Position numbers and translations under genes: made by a program. A stretch of 64,000 nucleotides of DNA from Arthrobacter sp. StoSoilB5 (GTDB lineage: Bacteria > Actinomycetota > Actinomycetes > Actinomycetales > Micrococcaceae): assembly GCF_019977235.1 (NCBI RefSeq), contig NZ_AP024646.1, positions 4,774,001-4,838,000 on the forward strand, read 5' to 3'. Below, piece by piece: positions 33,754-42,092 of this stretch (position 1 is its first letter; each line of letters starts with the position of its first letter). The notes below the pieces were generated by a model that had not been told where the DNA came from, ran no database searches, and saw only the letters and a list, made by a program, of their open reading frames with translations.

Positions 33754-34583
33754 TTCTGGTCCTGTCGTTCGTAGGGAATCTTTTCGCCTGCTTCGATAGC
33801 CACGGGCAGCCGGTTCTCCGCGGGTGGAAGCGGGCACGTGGCAAGATCTGTGTAGGCGCACGGCAGGTTGACGGCGCGGTTGAAATCGAGCTGCACGCTG
33901 CCATCGGCTGCAGGAACCACGGACAGCGAGCGGTTGGCCGCATACGTGGTCTTGCCCGAGGTCTGGTCCGTGAACAGCACGGACAGCGAGCCCGGCGCGT
34001 GGCCGTTGAATGCCGTCAGAGCCAATTCCTGTCCGGCGAGTTTGAACCGGATCTCACCCGGTGCCTCGTAAACGTGCTGGATACCCTCGACGGCGGCACC
34101 GACGGTTGTGGGGCGCGGGGCCTCGAACGGCACGAACGTACCGGCCACGGCGAACGCAGCGTTGGGCGTGTAGGCAGGTGTGCCCTGGTAGTCCTGCAGC
34201 AGCTGGTTTTCCGGGTTCCGCGGCCGCACGATGTACTCACCGCCCCGCTTGGCTACCTCGATCACGGTGTCACCGGAGACCAGGTTGATGCCGCCGCGTT
34301 CCTCGATCGGACCGAACTCCAGCGATTTACCCGCATCCGGGTTCAGTTCAACCCCGTCCTGCTGCAGGCTTTCGCCGGGCTCCAGAACAACCCGTACGAC
34401 GTCGGCTTCCGCACTCCAGATGCCCGGGACGCCTTCCAGCGGGGTTGCCTCGTTGGTGAGCCAGTGCAGGTGGGTTACGGCGAGAAAGCCGTGGGGGTCG
34501 GCACGGTGGCGTTCGTGGGCGGCGTGCCATTCCTGCCAGTCTTCTTCAAAGGCCTCGAGTGCTGTTTCAGTGTGCGTAGACAT
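33750..34583 (-). CDS. DUF1684 family protein
   Basis: The 277-residue product shows the family pattern: WQEWHAAHERHRADPHGFLA, VTHLHWLTNEATPLEGVPG, GGINLVSGDTVIEVAKRGGE, LLQDYQGTPAYTPNAAF, LFTDQTSGKTTYAANRSL, LDFNRAVNLPCAYTDLATCP and PPAENRLPVAIEAGEK. The function of the family is not established; the conserved Phe-Asn, Asn-Pro-Cys-Ala-Tyr and Cys-Pro-Pro-Pro-like elements near the C-terminus suggest an enzyme. A good AGGAG precedes the ATG. It sits between the ABC importer genes and the monooxygenases and overlaps the latter, so it belongs to the same pathway. Confidence 0.85.
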   Translation of the reverse strand: MSTHTETALEAFEEDWQEWHAAHERHRADPHGFLAVTHLHWLTNEATPLEGVPGIWSAEADVVRVVLEPGESLQQDGVELNPDAGKSLEFGPIEERGGINLVSGDTVIEVAKRGGEYIVRPRNPENQLLQDYQGTPAYTPNAAFAVAGTFVPFEAPRPTTVGAAVEGIQHVYEAPGEIRFKLAGQELALTAFNGHAPGSLSVLFTDQTSGKTTYAANRSLSVVPAADGSVQLDFNRAVNLPCAYTDLATCPLPPAENRLPVAIEAGEKIPYERQDQK

Positions 34584-34650
34584 GTTCGGAGTCGCTCCTC
34601 TTAAAGGCGTGGTCTGCAGTGATGTTGGCTGATGTCGAGGACTTGGAATT

Positions 34651-35646
34651 TCACTTGCCGGTCGCTGCCGGGGAAGTACCGAAGGTGGTTTCAGTGACGG
34701 TCTTGGATTCCGGCAAGGCTTCTTCGGAAAGGCCCCAGCGTTCCAAGACCTTGGCGTAGGAGCCGTCCTTGATGGTGGAGTTCAGGGCGTCCGTGATTGC
34801 CGGAGCCAGCCCGTTGCCCTTGAGCGTGGTGGCAGCCACCAGGGTCTCGGAAGGCCAGCCTGCGTTGACCTTGCCCACCACCTTGAGGTCGTCGCGGGTG
34901 TTCTCGCGGTAGGTCACAGACGGGTACGGAGCCAGGTTCAGGTCAGTCCGGCCGGAGGACAGGGCCAGGATGGTGTCGGCGTCGGAGGAGTAGTACTGCA
35001 ACGTGGCAGGCGCCTTGCCCTTGGCTTCCAGCTCCTTGTTCCAAGCGAGGAGGATCTTCTCCTGGTTGGTGCCGGAGCCCACGGAAATCTTCAAGCCGGA
35101 AATATCGTCCGGGCCCTTGATGTCATAGTTGGAGCTCTTCTTCGCCTCAAAGCCCATGTACGCGGCGCGGTAGGTGGAGAAATCGAACAACTTCACGCGG
35201 GCGGCGTTGATGCCCACGTTGGAGAACACGGCCTCGAAATCGCCGGACTGTGTCTTGAGCGGCCAGTTCTCCCACGACGTCACCTGCAGGTCCAGGTCCA
35301 GGCCCAGTTTGTCCGCCACGAGCTGGGCGATGTCCACCTCCACTCCGATCGGCGTCTTGTCGTCCGTGGCGTGGAAGGACAGGGGTATGGAACCCGCGGT
35401 GGTGGCCACCGTCAGCATGCCGTCCTTGGCGATTGGCGCGGGAACGTTGGCTGCAGCGGCTGTATCTTTGTCAGCGCGGATCCGGTTCTGGTCCACCGAG
35501 GTGTTGTAGACGATGCCGTTCTTCGCGGCTTCGGATTCCGGCTTGGCTGCCGACGCACCAGGATCGGAGCACCCGGCGAGCGCAGGAAGTACGACGGCGG
35601 GCAGTACAGCGAGTGCCAGGAGTTTGCTTTGGGTGATGCGAAACAT
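34651..35646 (-). CDS. Amino-acid-type ABC transporter substrate-binding lipoprotein
   Basis: The ATG at 35646 gives 331 residues; the longer frame invades the ATPase gene. The signal peptide ends with a lipobox (LPALAGC), followed by a family 3 solute-binding domain: IPLSFHATDDKTPIGVEVDI, VFSNVGINAARVKLFDFSTY, ISVGSGTNQEKILLAW and TIKDGSYAKVLERWGLSEEA. It is the capture component for the ATPase and permease encoded just upstream in the operon, and is paralogous to the orphan protein at 25430-26410. Polar or amino-acid-like ligands are expected. Confidence 0.92.
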   Translation of the reverse strand: MFRITQSKLLALAVLPAVVLPALAGCSDPGASAAKPESEAAKNGIVYNTSVDQNRIRADKDTAAAANVPAPIAKDGMLTVATTAGSIPLSFHATDDKTPIGVEVDIAQLVADKLGLDLDLQVTSWENWPLKTQSGDFEAVFSNVGINAARVKLFDFSTYRAAYMGFEAKKSSNYDIKGPDDISGLKISVGSGTNQEKILLAWNKELEAKGKAPATLQYYSSDADTILALSSGRTDLNLAPYPSVTYRENTRDDLKVVGKVNAGWPSETLVAATTLKGNGLAPAITDALNSTIKDGSYAKVLERWGLSEEALPESKTVTETTFGTSPAATGK

Positions 35647-35659
35647 GGAGGACTTCTTC

Positions 35660-36559
35660 CTAGATGTTGAAAGCTGGTTCGATGACCTTGGAGAAGAAAC
35701 TTCGGGTGCGTTCTTCACGGGGGTTGCCAAAGATTTCCTGGGGCGTGCCGGACTCAACAATCTGGCCCTGGTCCATGAACACCACGGTGTCCGCGACGTC
35801 CCGGGCAAAACCCATTTCGTGGGTCACGATGATCAACGTGGTGCCTGACTTGGCGAGTTCGCGGATGACGTCCAAAACCTCATTGACCAGTTCGGGGTCC
35901 AATGCCGAGGTGGGCTCATCGAAGAGCAGGATCTTGGGGTCCAGTGCCAGTGCCCGCGCAATCGCGACCCGCTGTTGCTGGCCACCGGAGAGCTGCCGCG
36001 GGAAGGCATCGGCCCGGTCCTTCAGGCCGACCCGGTCCAAGAGTTCCAGGCCACGCTTCCTGGCTTCAACCTTGGATCGCTTCTGGGCGACGATTGGCGC
36101 TTCGATGACGTTTTCCAGGGCGGTGAGGTGCGGGAAAAGATTGAAGCTCTGGAAAACCATGCCGATGTTGGTGCGCTGCTTGAGGATGTCCTTCTCACGC
36201 AGTTCATGGAGCTTGTTCCCACGGACGTGGTAGCCCACCAGCTCGTTGTCGATGGTGATGAAGCCGCCATCCACCTTCTCCAGGTGGTTGATGGTGCGCA
36301 GCAGTGTGGACTTTCCGGAGCCGGACGGTCCTACGATCACCGCGACACCGCCTGGCGGGACGGACAAGGAAACACCCTTGAGGACTTCGGTAGGGCCGAA
36401 GGACTTTCGGACGTTGGTGATATCCACCTGTCCACGGGTGGCAGCGGCGGGCTGCGCCGTCGTCGTGCTGGCAGGAGCGTCAGCGGGAGCTTCAGCCTTG
36501 GTTTCGTCTGCGACCTTTCCCGTCGTCGTGGATTCTTTGCGTGCGGCGATGATGCTCAT
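35660..36559 (-). CDS. Amino-acid-type ABC transporter ATP-binding protein
   Basis: The ATG at 36559 overlaps the permease stop and gives 299 residues. An unusual Ala/Thr-rich extension of about 45 residues precedes the ATPase domain, which starts at VDITNVRKSFGPTEVLKGVS. Walker A is VGPSGSGKSTLL, the Q-loop MVFQSFNLFPHLTALENV, the signature LSGGQQQRVAIARALALDP, Walker B ILLFDEPTSALDPE and the switch His VTHEMGFARDVAD. These are typical of the polar amino acid uptake (GlnQ/HisP) family. It energises uptake with the adjacent permease and binding protein. Confidence 0.95.
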   Translation of the reverse strand: MSIIAARKESTTTGKVADETKAEAPADAPASTTTAQPAAATRGQVDITNVRKSFGPTEVLKGVSLSVPPGGVAVIVGPSGSGKSTLLRTINHLEKVDGGFITIDNELVGYHVRGNKLHELREKDILKQRTNIGMVFQSFNLFPHLTALENVIEAPIVAQKRSKVEARKRGLELLDRVGLKDRADAFPRQLSGGQQQRVAIARALALDPKILLFDEPTSALDPELVNEVLDVIRELAKSGTTLIIVTHEMGFARDVADTVVFMDQGQIVESGTPQEIFGNPREERTRSFFSKVIEPAFNI

Positions 36560-37521
36560 CGGACGTCCTTTGTGGGTGAAACAGCTACGTGGGTGGCGAA
36601 GAACTTCCGGGCCTTCTGCAGCGGGGTGAGCGGGAGGTTGCGTACCGCGCCTTTCGAGAAGTGGCGTTCGATGTAGTACTGGAAGACACTCAGCACGGAC
36701 GTAATGACGACGTACCAGAGTGTTGCGACCAGCAGCAGCGGCAACACCTGCTGGGTCCGGTTGTAAATGACCTGGACCGTGTAGAAGAGCTCCGAGTACG
36801 CCAGGACGTAGACGATCGACGTGCCCTTGACCAGGCCGATGATCTCGTTGAAGGCGTTGGGCAGGATGGCGCGCATGGCCTGCGGCAGCACGATCCGTGT
36901 GGAGCGCTTCCAGGCGGGAATGCCCAGTGCGGAAGCTGCCTCGAGCTGGCCTTGGTCCACCGAGAGGATGCCGCCTCGAATGATTTCCGCCGAGTAGGCC
37001 GCCTGGTTCAGGGTAAGGCCCAGGACCGCGGCTGCAAACTGGCTGATAAGCGTGGTGGTCTGGGCCTCGAAGAAGCGGACGTCCGTGAAAGGGATGCCCA
37101 GGCTGATCTTCTCGTAGAGGTAGCCGAGGTTGTACCAAAGCAGGAGTTGGACCAGCAGCGGCGTGGAGCGGAAGATCCACGAGAACGTCCAGGACACCGA
37201 AACCAGCAGCGGCGAAGCGGACAGGCGCATGAGGGCAAGGATGAAACCCAGGACGAAACCCAATACCCCTGAGATCGCCGTGAGCTTCAAGGTCTCCACC
37301 AGGCCATTCACCACGGACTGGGCAGTGAACCACTCGGCCACCACGCCCCACTCCCAGCGGGGGTTGGTGACCAAGGACCAAATGATGGCGGCGACGCCAG
37401 CGGCCACCAGGACAGTGCCCACCCAGCGCCATGGATGACGGGCAGGGACCAGTTGGTAGTCGGAGTAGTCCGCGGTGGGCGGTGCGGTTTCCGCCGTGGC
37501 AGGCGGTGCGATTGCACTCAT
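36556..37521 (-). CDS. Amino-acid-type ABC transporter permease
   Basis: The 321-residue protein has a hydrophilic N-terminal part of about 30 residues, a first span WRWVGTVLVAAGVAAIIWSL, and the transport core with GLVETLKLTAISGVLGFVLG, WIFRSTPLLVQLLLWYNLG and the cytoplasmic EAA loop AASALGIPAWKRSTRIVLPQ. This is the His/Glu/Gln/Arg/opine permease family, acting as a homodimer. It is the first gene of the minus-strand operon, 266 bp from the divergent FAD/NAD(P)-binding protein gene. Confidence 0.93.
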   Translation of the reverse strand: MSAIAPPATAETAPPTADYSDYQLVPARHPWRWVGTVLVAAGVAAIIWSLVTNPRWEWGVVAEWFTAQSVVNGLVETLKLTAISGVLGFVLGFILALMRLSASPLLVSVSWTFSWIFRSTPLLVQLLLWYNLGYLYEKISLGIPFTDVRFFEAQTTTLISQFAAAVLGLTLNQAAYSAEIIRGGILSVDQGQLEAASALGIPAWKRSTRIVLPQAMRAILPNAFNEIIGLVKGTSIVYVLAYSELFYTVQVIYNRTQQVLPLLLVATLWYVVITSVLSVFQYYIERHFSKGAVRNLPLTPLQKARKFFATHVAVSPTKDVR

Positions 37522-37787
37522 GCGCCACCTCGTTTCAGATCGGTTGTTGACTATCGGATGGCTGCCAATCTAGGGGCGCAAGGGACGCCCAGCAAGGCGG
37601 AAATTTGCACTTCTTCACTGGACTTAGTGCAGGTTCACGGGACTTCACGCAACGCCATATGAGTCTGAATTTTGCGCCCGTTAACGCTGGATGACGCGCA
37701 GTGAACGGCCGTTACCAGCTCCTCGACCGGGGCGGCATCGCCTCCCTAGATTGGGCTGCACCACCCGCTGTATTTTCAGGAGATTCC
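37522..37787. promoter_or_regulatory. Divergent control region of the importer/monooxygenase cluster
   Basis: The 266-bp gap separates the two divergent operons. It contains TGCACT at 37606-37611 repeated inverted as AGTGCA at 37626-37631, and several TTCAC repeats around it (37615, 37635, 37644). No regulator gene is part of the cluster. Promoters cannot be placed with confidence. CAGGAG just before 37788 is the ribosome binding site of the rightward gene. Confidence 0.4.
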
Positions 37788-39707
37788 ATGCCGTCACCAG
37801 TTCCAGCCATCGCCTTCATCGGCGGCGGCCCGCGCACGGCCGGCGTCCTGGAAAGGCTGGCAGCGAGCCGGCCCGGATTATTCGATGGGCCGCTGCACAT
37901 TCACATCGTGGAGCCGTATGAGCCGGGCTCCGGAAGGATCTGGCGCTATGACCAGAGCCCGGGCCTGCTGCTGAACTCCACCGCCGCGGACGTCACCATG
38001 TTTACCGATGCGTCCGTGGCGTGCGATGGTCCTCCCGTCGATGGCCCAGGCCTCGCCACGTGGGCGGCAGGTGTGCTGGACGGCAGCATCCGCGACGTGC
38101 CCGCGTTGGAACCGCACCTTCTCGCGCAACTTCGCGACCTGACTCCTGCGTCCTTTCCCACCCGGCAACTGCAAAGCAAGTACCTCGAATGGTTCTTCCG
38201 TCGGTCAGTCACCGCCCTGGGGTCCGAGGTCACCGTGACGGTCCACCGGGACACGGCTACCGCCGTCGAGCGCTCGTCCGACGCCGGGGCGCACCATGTG
38301 CGATTGGCTTCCGGGGCAGAGGTGACGGCCGACGTCGTGGTTTACGCCCTGGGCCATACCGATTCGCTGCCGGACGACGAGTCCGCCCGCTTCAGCGAAT
38401 TTGCTGCCCGCCACGGTGGGTTCCATGCGCCGCCGTCGTACACAACGGACGTGGACTACTCGGGGATTGAAGCCGGCCAGGACGTGATCGTGTCCGGCAT
38501 GGGGCTCGCGTTCGTCGATCTGTTGGTGCTGTTGTTCGAGGGCCGCGGCGGCCGATTCGTGGAAAGGCCCGACGGCGAACTCAATTACGTGCCCTCCGGC
38601 GCCGAACCGAGTCTCTGGGTAGGTTCACGACGCGGCGTGCCGTACCACTCCAAGATTTCCTCAGTGCTGCGCGGTGAGCCGATCGCACGGCCGCGGTACT
38701 TCACGGCCGCGGCTGTTGATGCGTTGTTGGCCAATCACCAGGAACTGGATTTCCGATCCCAACTGTGGCCATTGATTGCCAAGGATGCCGGCTATGCCTA
38801 CTACCGCGAGATCTTCACGGGCTACCCGTCGCGGGTCTTGGGGACGTGGGCCAGCTTCGAGGCGAGGTTCGACGCTGTGGACTGGTACAGCAGCGCACGG
38901 GAAGAGCTGGTTGAGTTCTCGGTCCCTGATCCCGCGCTGCACCTGGACCTCGAAGCCCTGGACCACCCCCTCAGCGGTTGCGCCTTCGCCGATCACGAGG
39001 CTGTGCAGCGCTCGGTGGCCGCGTACATCCAACACGATCTAGACCTCCGAACCAGCGCTGACCATTCCGAAACACTCGCACTCTTCACCGCGTTGTTGTT
39101 CGTCTACATGGACCTTGGCCGGTTGGTCCCGCAGGATCGGCTCAATGCACGCTCCCAACAGGCGATCCACGGCTGGTGGCACGGCTTCTTTAGCTTCGTG
39201 GATTCCGGGCCGCCGTCACACCGTCTGCGTGAAATGCTCGCACTGCACCAGGCCGGGTTCCTGAAGTTCCTGGGGCCGGGCATGTGGGTACGCACCGACG
39301 AATCAACGGGCCGGTTTGTGGCGGGCTCATTCCAGTCGCCTGTGGTGGTGGATGCTTCCGCATACATCGAGGCACGATTGCCGTCAGCGTCCGTGGAACG
39401 TTCGGCGAATCCCGCCCTGGCAGACCTGCACGACGCCGGACGGGGCACCGAACAGAGGCTGCTTACCTCCGAGGGTGCGCACTCCACGGGCAAACTCCTG
39501 GTCTCCGGGAATCACCAGGTCCTGTCACCTGTTGGTACAGCAGAGGACACATTGTTTGCGGTGGGACCGTGGACGTCCGGCTGGGGCGCGGGAGCATTTG
39601 CCCGCCCCAACACCAATGCGGCGCCTTTCCGGGAAAACGACGCGTTGGCCCGCAGGATCCTGACCACCGTTGCTGCTGCCCGCCCAACTACGAAAGGCCT
39701 GACATGA
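37788..39707 (+). CDS. FAD/NAD(P)-binding protein (NAD_binding_9-like)
   Basis: The ATG at 37788 follows CAGGAG and gives 639 residues; the longer frame has no such site. The dinucleotide-binding start is AIAFIGGGPRTAGVLERLAA, followed by HIHIVEPYEPGSGRIWRYDQ and LLLNSTAADVTMFTD. A second dinucleotide motif lies at DVIVSGMGLAFVDLLVLLF, before RFVERPDGELNYVPSGAEP and the block GVPYHSKISSVLRGE. This matches the PF13454-type FAD/NAD(P)-binding family, whose reactions are mostly unknown. Coupling to a GNAT (ATGA overlap) and divergence from two FMN monooxygenases make it a candidate redox partner or an N- or S-oxidising enzyme of the same pathway. Confidence 0.8.
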   Translation: MPSPVPAIAFIGGGPRTAGVLERLAASRPGLFDGPLHIHIVEPYEPGSGRIWRYDQSPGLLLNSTAADVTMFTDASVACDGPPVDGPGLATWAAGVLDGSIRDVPALEPHLLAQLRDLTPASFPTRQLQSKYLEWFFRRSVTALGSEVTVTVHRDTATAVERSSDAGAHHVRLASGAEVTADVVVYALGHTDSLPDDESARFSEFAARHGGFHAPPSYTTDVDYSGIEAGQDVIVSGMGLAFVDLLVLLFEGRGGRFVERPDGELNYVPSGAEPSLWVGSRRGVPYHSKISSVLRGEPIARPRYFTAAAVDALLANHQELDFRSQLWPLIAKDAGYAYYREIFTGYPSRVLGTWASFEARFDAVDWYSSAREELVEFSVPDPALHLDLEALDHPLSGCAFADHEAVQRSVAAYIQHDLDLRTSADHSETLALFTALLFVYMDLGRLVPQDRLNARSQQAIHGWWHGFFSFVDSGPPSHRLREMLALHQAGFLKFLGPGMWVRTDESTGRFVAGSFQSPVVVDASAYIEARLPSASVERSANPALADLHDAGRGTEQRLLTSEGAHSTGKLLVSGNHQVLSPVGTAEDTLFAVGPWTSGWGAGAFARPNTNAAPFRENDALARRILTTVAAARPTTKGLT

Positions 39708-40222
39708 CCAGAACGCCAACCCTGCCGACGTCGGGCCATTCCGTCCTTAGCCTGCCCATGCGCGATCCCCGCGTGCGTCCGCTCCTGGACGAACTCGCCG
39801 TCGAATATGACACCCGCTACGGGACCCTGTTCGGCACCGGGGGCGCCGCAGAGGAGTTGAGCCGGTACCCGGCCGAGGAATTCGCAGCGCCGCATGGTGC
39901 CCTGATCATCATCCAGGAGAACGGCGAGTCCGTTGCCGGCGGTGCGTTCCGGCGTTACGACGAGCACACCGCGGAGCTGAAGAGAATCTGGACCCACTCT
40001 GCGCATCGTCGTCGCGGGCTGGCACGGCGCGTGCTCACAGAGTTGGAAAACGAGGCACGACGCCGGGGCTACAGGAAGCTCTACCTCACCACCGGCCCGC
40101 GCCAGCCCGAGGCCAAGAACCTGTATCTGGCCACAGGCTACAAAGCACTCTTTGACCTCGCCGCAGACCCGGAGGAAATCAAGCATTTGGCGTTCAGCAA
40201 GGATCTTGCACTGCCCGGCTAA
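39704..40222 (+). CDS. GNAT family N-acetyltransferase
   Basis: The start at 39704 overlaps the upstream stop and gives 172 residues. The acetyl-CoA loop is IWTHSAHRRRGLARRVLTEL, with YRKLYLTTGPRQPEAKNLYL and ATGYKALFDLAADPEEI as the last strands. The Gly-x-x-Gly/Ala element (RRRGLA) is intact. Within a cluster of amino-acid importer and monooxygenases this could acetylate the amino group of an S-substituted cysteine, as SnaA or YxeL do in Bacillus. That role is inferred from context only. Confidence 0.85.
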   Translation: MTRTPTLPTSGHSVLSLPMRDPRVRPLLDELAVEYDTRYGTLFGTGGAAEELSRYPAEEFAAPHGALIIIQENGESVAGGAFRRYDEHTAELKRIWTHSAHRRRGLARRVLTELENEARRRGYRKLYLTTGPRQPEAKNLYLATGYKALFDLAADPEEIKHLAFSKDLALPG

Positions 40223-40225
40223 GCT

Positions 40226-41932
40226 ATGCGCATGGCCAACAAAACCACTGCTGAAAAACTTGCCACCATCCAGCAGGGGTACGCCCTGCAAGGTGCCACC
40301 ATCGAGCTGGGTGCGGCGATCGTGGATGGTGAAATCCACAAAGAGGCCCAGGTCCGGCTCCCGCTCGCCATGATGAACCGCCACGGCCTCGTGGCGGGCG
40401 CCACCGGTACCGGCAAGACGGTCACGTTGCACATGATCGCCGAACAGCTCTCGACGGCGGGTGTTCCGGTTTTCCTCGCGGACATCAAGGGTGATCTTTC
40501 CGGACTGGCAACGGCGGCAACCGGCAGTGAAAAGTTGACCGCACGCACTGAGGCCCTGGGCCAGCAGTGGCAGGGAAAGAACTTCCCCGTTGAATTCCTG
40601 AGCCTGGGCGGGGACGGCAACGGAATCCCGATCCGCGCCACCATCACCTCGTTCGGGCCCATCCTGCTCTCGCGCATCATGGACCTCAACGACACTCAAG
40701 AGTCCAGCCTTCAACTGATCTTCCACTTTGCGGACAAGAACAACTTGGAACTGATCGACCTCAAAGACCTCCGTGCCGTCATCCAGTTCCTTACTTCGGA
40801 CGAGGGCAAGGAACAGCTGGAAGATCTTGGCGGACTCTCCAAAGCCACTGCCGGAGTCATCCTGCGGGAGCTGGTGACGCTCGAGGCGCAGGGCATGGAA
40901 AGGTTCTTCGGCGAACCGGAGTTCGATACCGCAGAGCTCCTCCGCACGGCGCCCGATGGCCGGGGCGTGGTCAGCTGCCTTGAGCTGCCCACTTTGCAGA
41001 CCAAGCCCCTGCTGTTCTCCACGTTCCTCATGTGGCTCCTGGCCGACCTGTTCGAGGACCTCCCCGAAGCCGGCGACCTCGACAAGCCCAAGCTGGTGTT
41101 CTTCCTGGACGAGGCACACCTGCTCTTCAGCGGCGCCTCCAAGGCCTTCCTCGAGGCCATCACCACCACGGTCCGGCTCATCCGTTCCAAGGGCGTCGGC
41201 ATCTTTTTCGTCACCCAGACACCCAAAGACGTCCCCGCCGATGTCCTGGGCCAGCTCGCCAACCGGGTGCAACATGCCCTTCGCGCGTTCACACCGGAGG
41301 ATGCCAAGGCACTCAAGGCCACTGTCTCCACGTTTCCCGTCAGCGACTACGACCTCGAAGAGACGCTCACCTCCGCCGGCATTGGTGAGGCCGTCATCAC
41401 CGTGATGAACGAAAAAGGCGCGCCCACACCCGTTGCCCTCACCCGGCTTCGTGCGCCCGAATCCGTGATGGGTCCCAGCGCCGACGACCTCATCCGCAGC
41501 ACGGTTGCCTCGTCCTCTCTCTTGGTCAAGTACGGTACGGCCCTGGACAACATCTCCGCCTACGAGAAGCTCACCAGCAACGCCGTACCCTCCACGGGCG
41601 ACGCCGCACCGGGGTTGCCGCCGGTTCCGGGCAGCTCGTCCGGTCCCGGCGCTTCCGGGGGCTCGCCCTACGACATCGACGCCGAAGCTCGCCGCATCGA
41701 GGAGGAGATCCTCGGCCGCCCGAGCTCCCGCCCTGCCCCTGCGCCTGCCCCGCCTTCACAGGCGCCGGCACCAGCGCCCCAGCAGGACAGCGGCATGCTG
41801 GGCGACCTCGCCGGCGTCCTTGGCGGGGCGTTGGGCGGTGGCCTCAAGAGCATGGCCAGGTCGATCGGCACCCAGCTTGGCCGCGACCTCATGCGCGGCG
41901 TTTTCGGTACCTCCACGCGGCGCCGCCGCTAG
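40226..41932 (+). CDS. HerA-like/DUF853 ATPase (YjgR type)
   Basis: The product has 568 residues from ATG 40226 (ATG 40232 is an alternative). Walker A is GLVAGATGTGKTVTLHMIAE near residue 58 and Walker B LVFFLDEAHLLFSGASKAFL near residue 290. FFVTQTPKDVPADVLGQLAN contains the sensor residues and ALRAFTPEDAKALKATVSTF follows. The family belongs to the HerA/FtsK superfamily; cellular function is unclear. The C-terminal 110 residues are a Pro/Ala/Ser-rich linker (SRPAPAPAPPSQAPAPAPQQ) and a short Gly-rich, then basic end. The gene starts three bases after the GNAT stop but is probably a separate function. Confidence 0.9.
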   Translation: MRMANKTTAEKLATIQQGYALQGATIELGAAIVDGEIHKEAQVRLPLAMMNRHGLVAGATGTGKTVTLHMIAEQLSTAGVPVFLADIKGDLSGLATAATGSEKLTARTEALGQQWQGKNFPVEFLSLGGDGNGIPIRATITSFGPILLSRIMDLNDTQESSLQLIFHFADKNNLELIDLKDLRAVIQFLTSDEGKEQLEDLGGLSKATAGVILRELVTLEAQGMERFFGEPEFDTAELLRTAPDGRGVVSCLELPTLQTKPLLFSTFLMWLLADLFEDLPEAGDLDKPKLVFFLDEAHLLFSGASKAFLEAITTTVRLIRSKGVGIFFVTQTPKDVPADVLGQLANRVQHALRAFTPEDAKALKATVSTFPVSDYDLEETLTSAGIGEAVITVMNEKGAPTPVALTRLRAPESVMGPSADDLIRSTVASSSLLVKYGTALDNISAYEKLTSNAVPSTGDAAPGLPPVPGSSSGPGASGGSPYDIDAEARRIEEEILGRPSSRPAPAPAPPSQAPAPAPQQDSGMLGDLAGVLGGALGGGLKSMARSIGTQLGRDLMRGVFGTSTRRRR

Positions 41933-41941
41933 TCCTTATTT

Positions 41942-42009
41942 GCTGCCGGAAGCATGACGCTTGGCCGCCGAAAGCACGGCGCTTTAGCTGCCGGAAGCAC
42001 GACGCCGGG
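41942..42009. repeat. Three tandem 22-23-bp repeats
   Basis: Units 41942-41963, 41964-41986 and 41987-42009 follow the pattern GCYGCCGRAAGCAYGRCGC plus a variable end. Units 1 and 3 are the closest. They lie just after the stop codon of the HerA-like gene and before the next gene and are not in a credible reading frame. Confidence 0.75.
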
Positions 42010-42092
42010 TGGCCGCAGCGCGTGCTGCCACCCGCCGTCGGGCCTTCTCCAAACGGTGGATATAAGTCGCTCCGAGGCATTCCTGCACGGCG

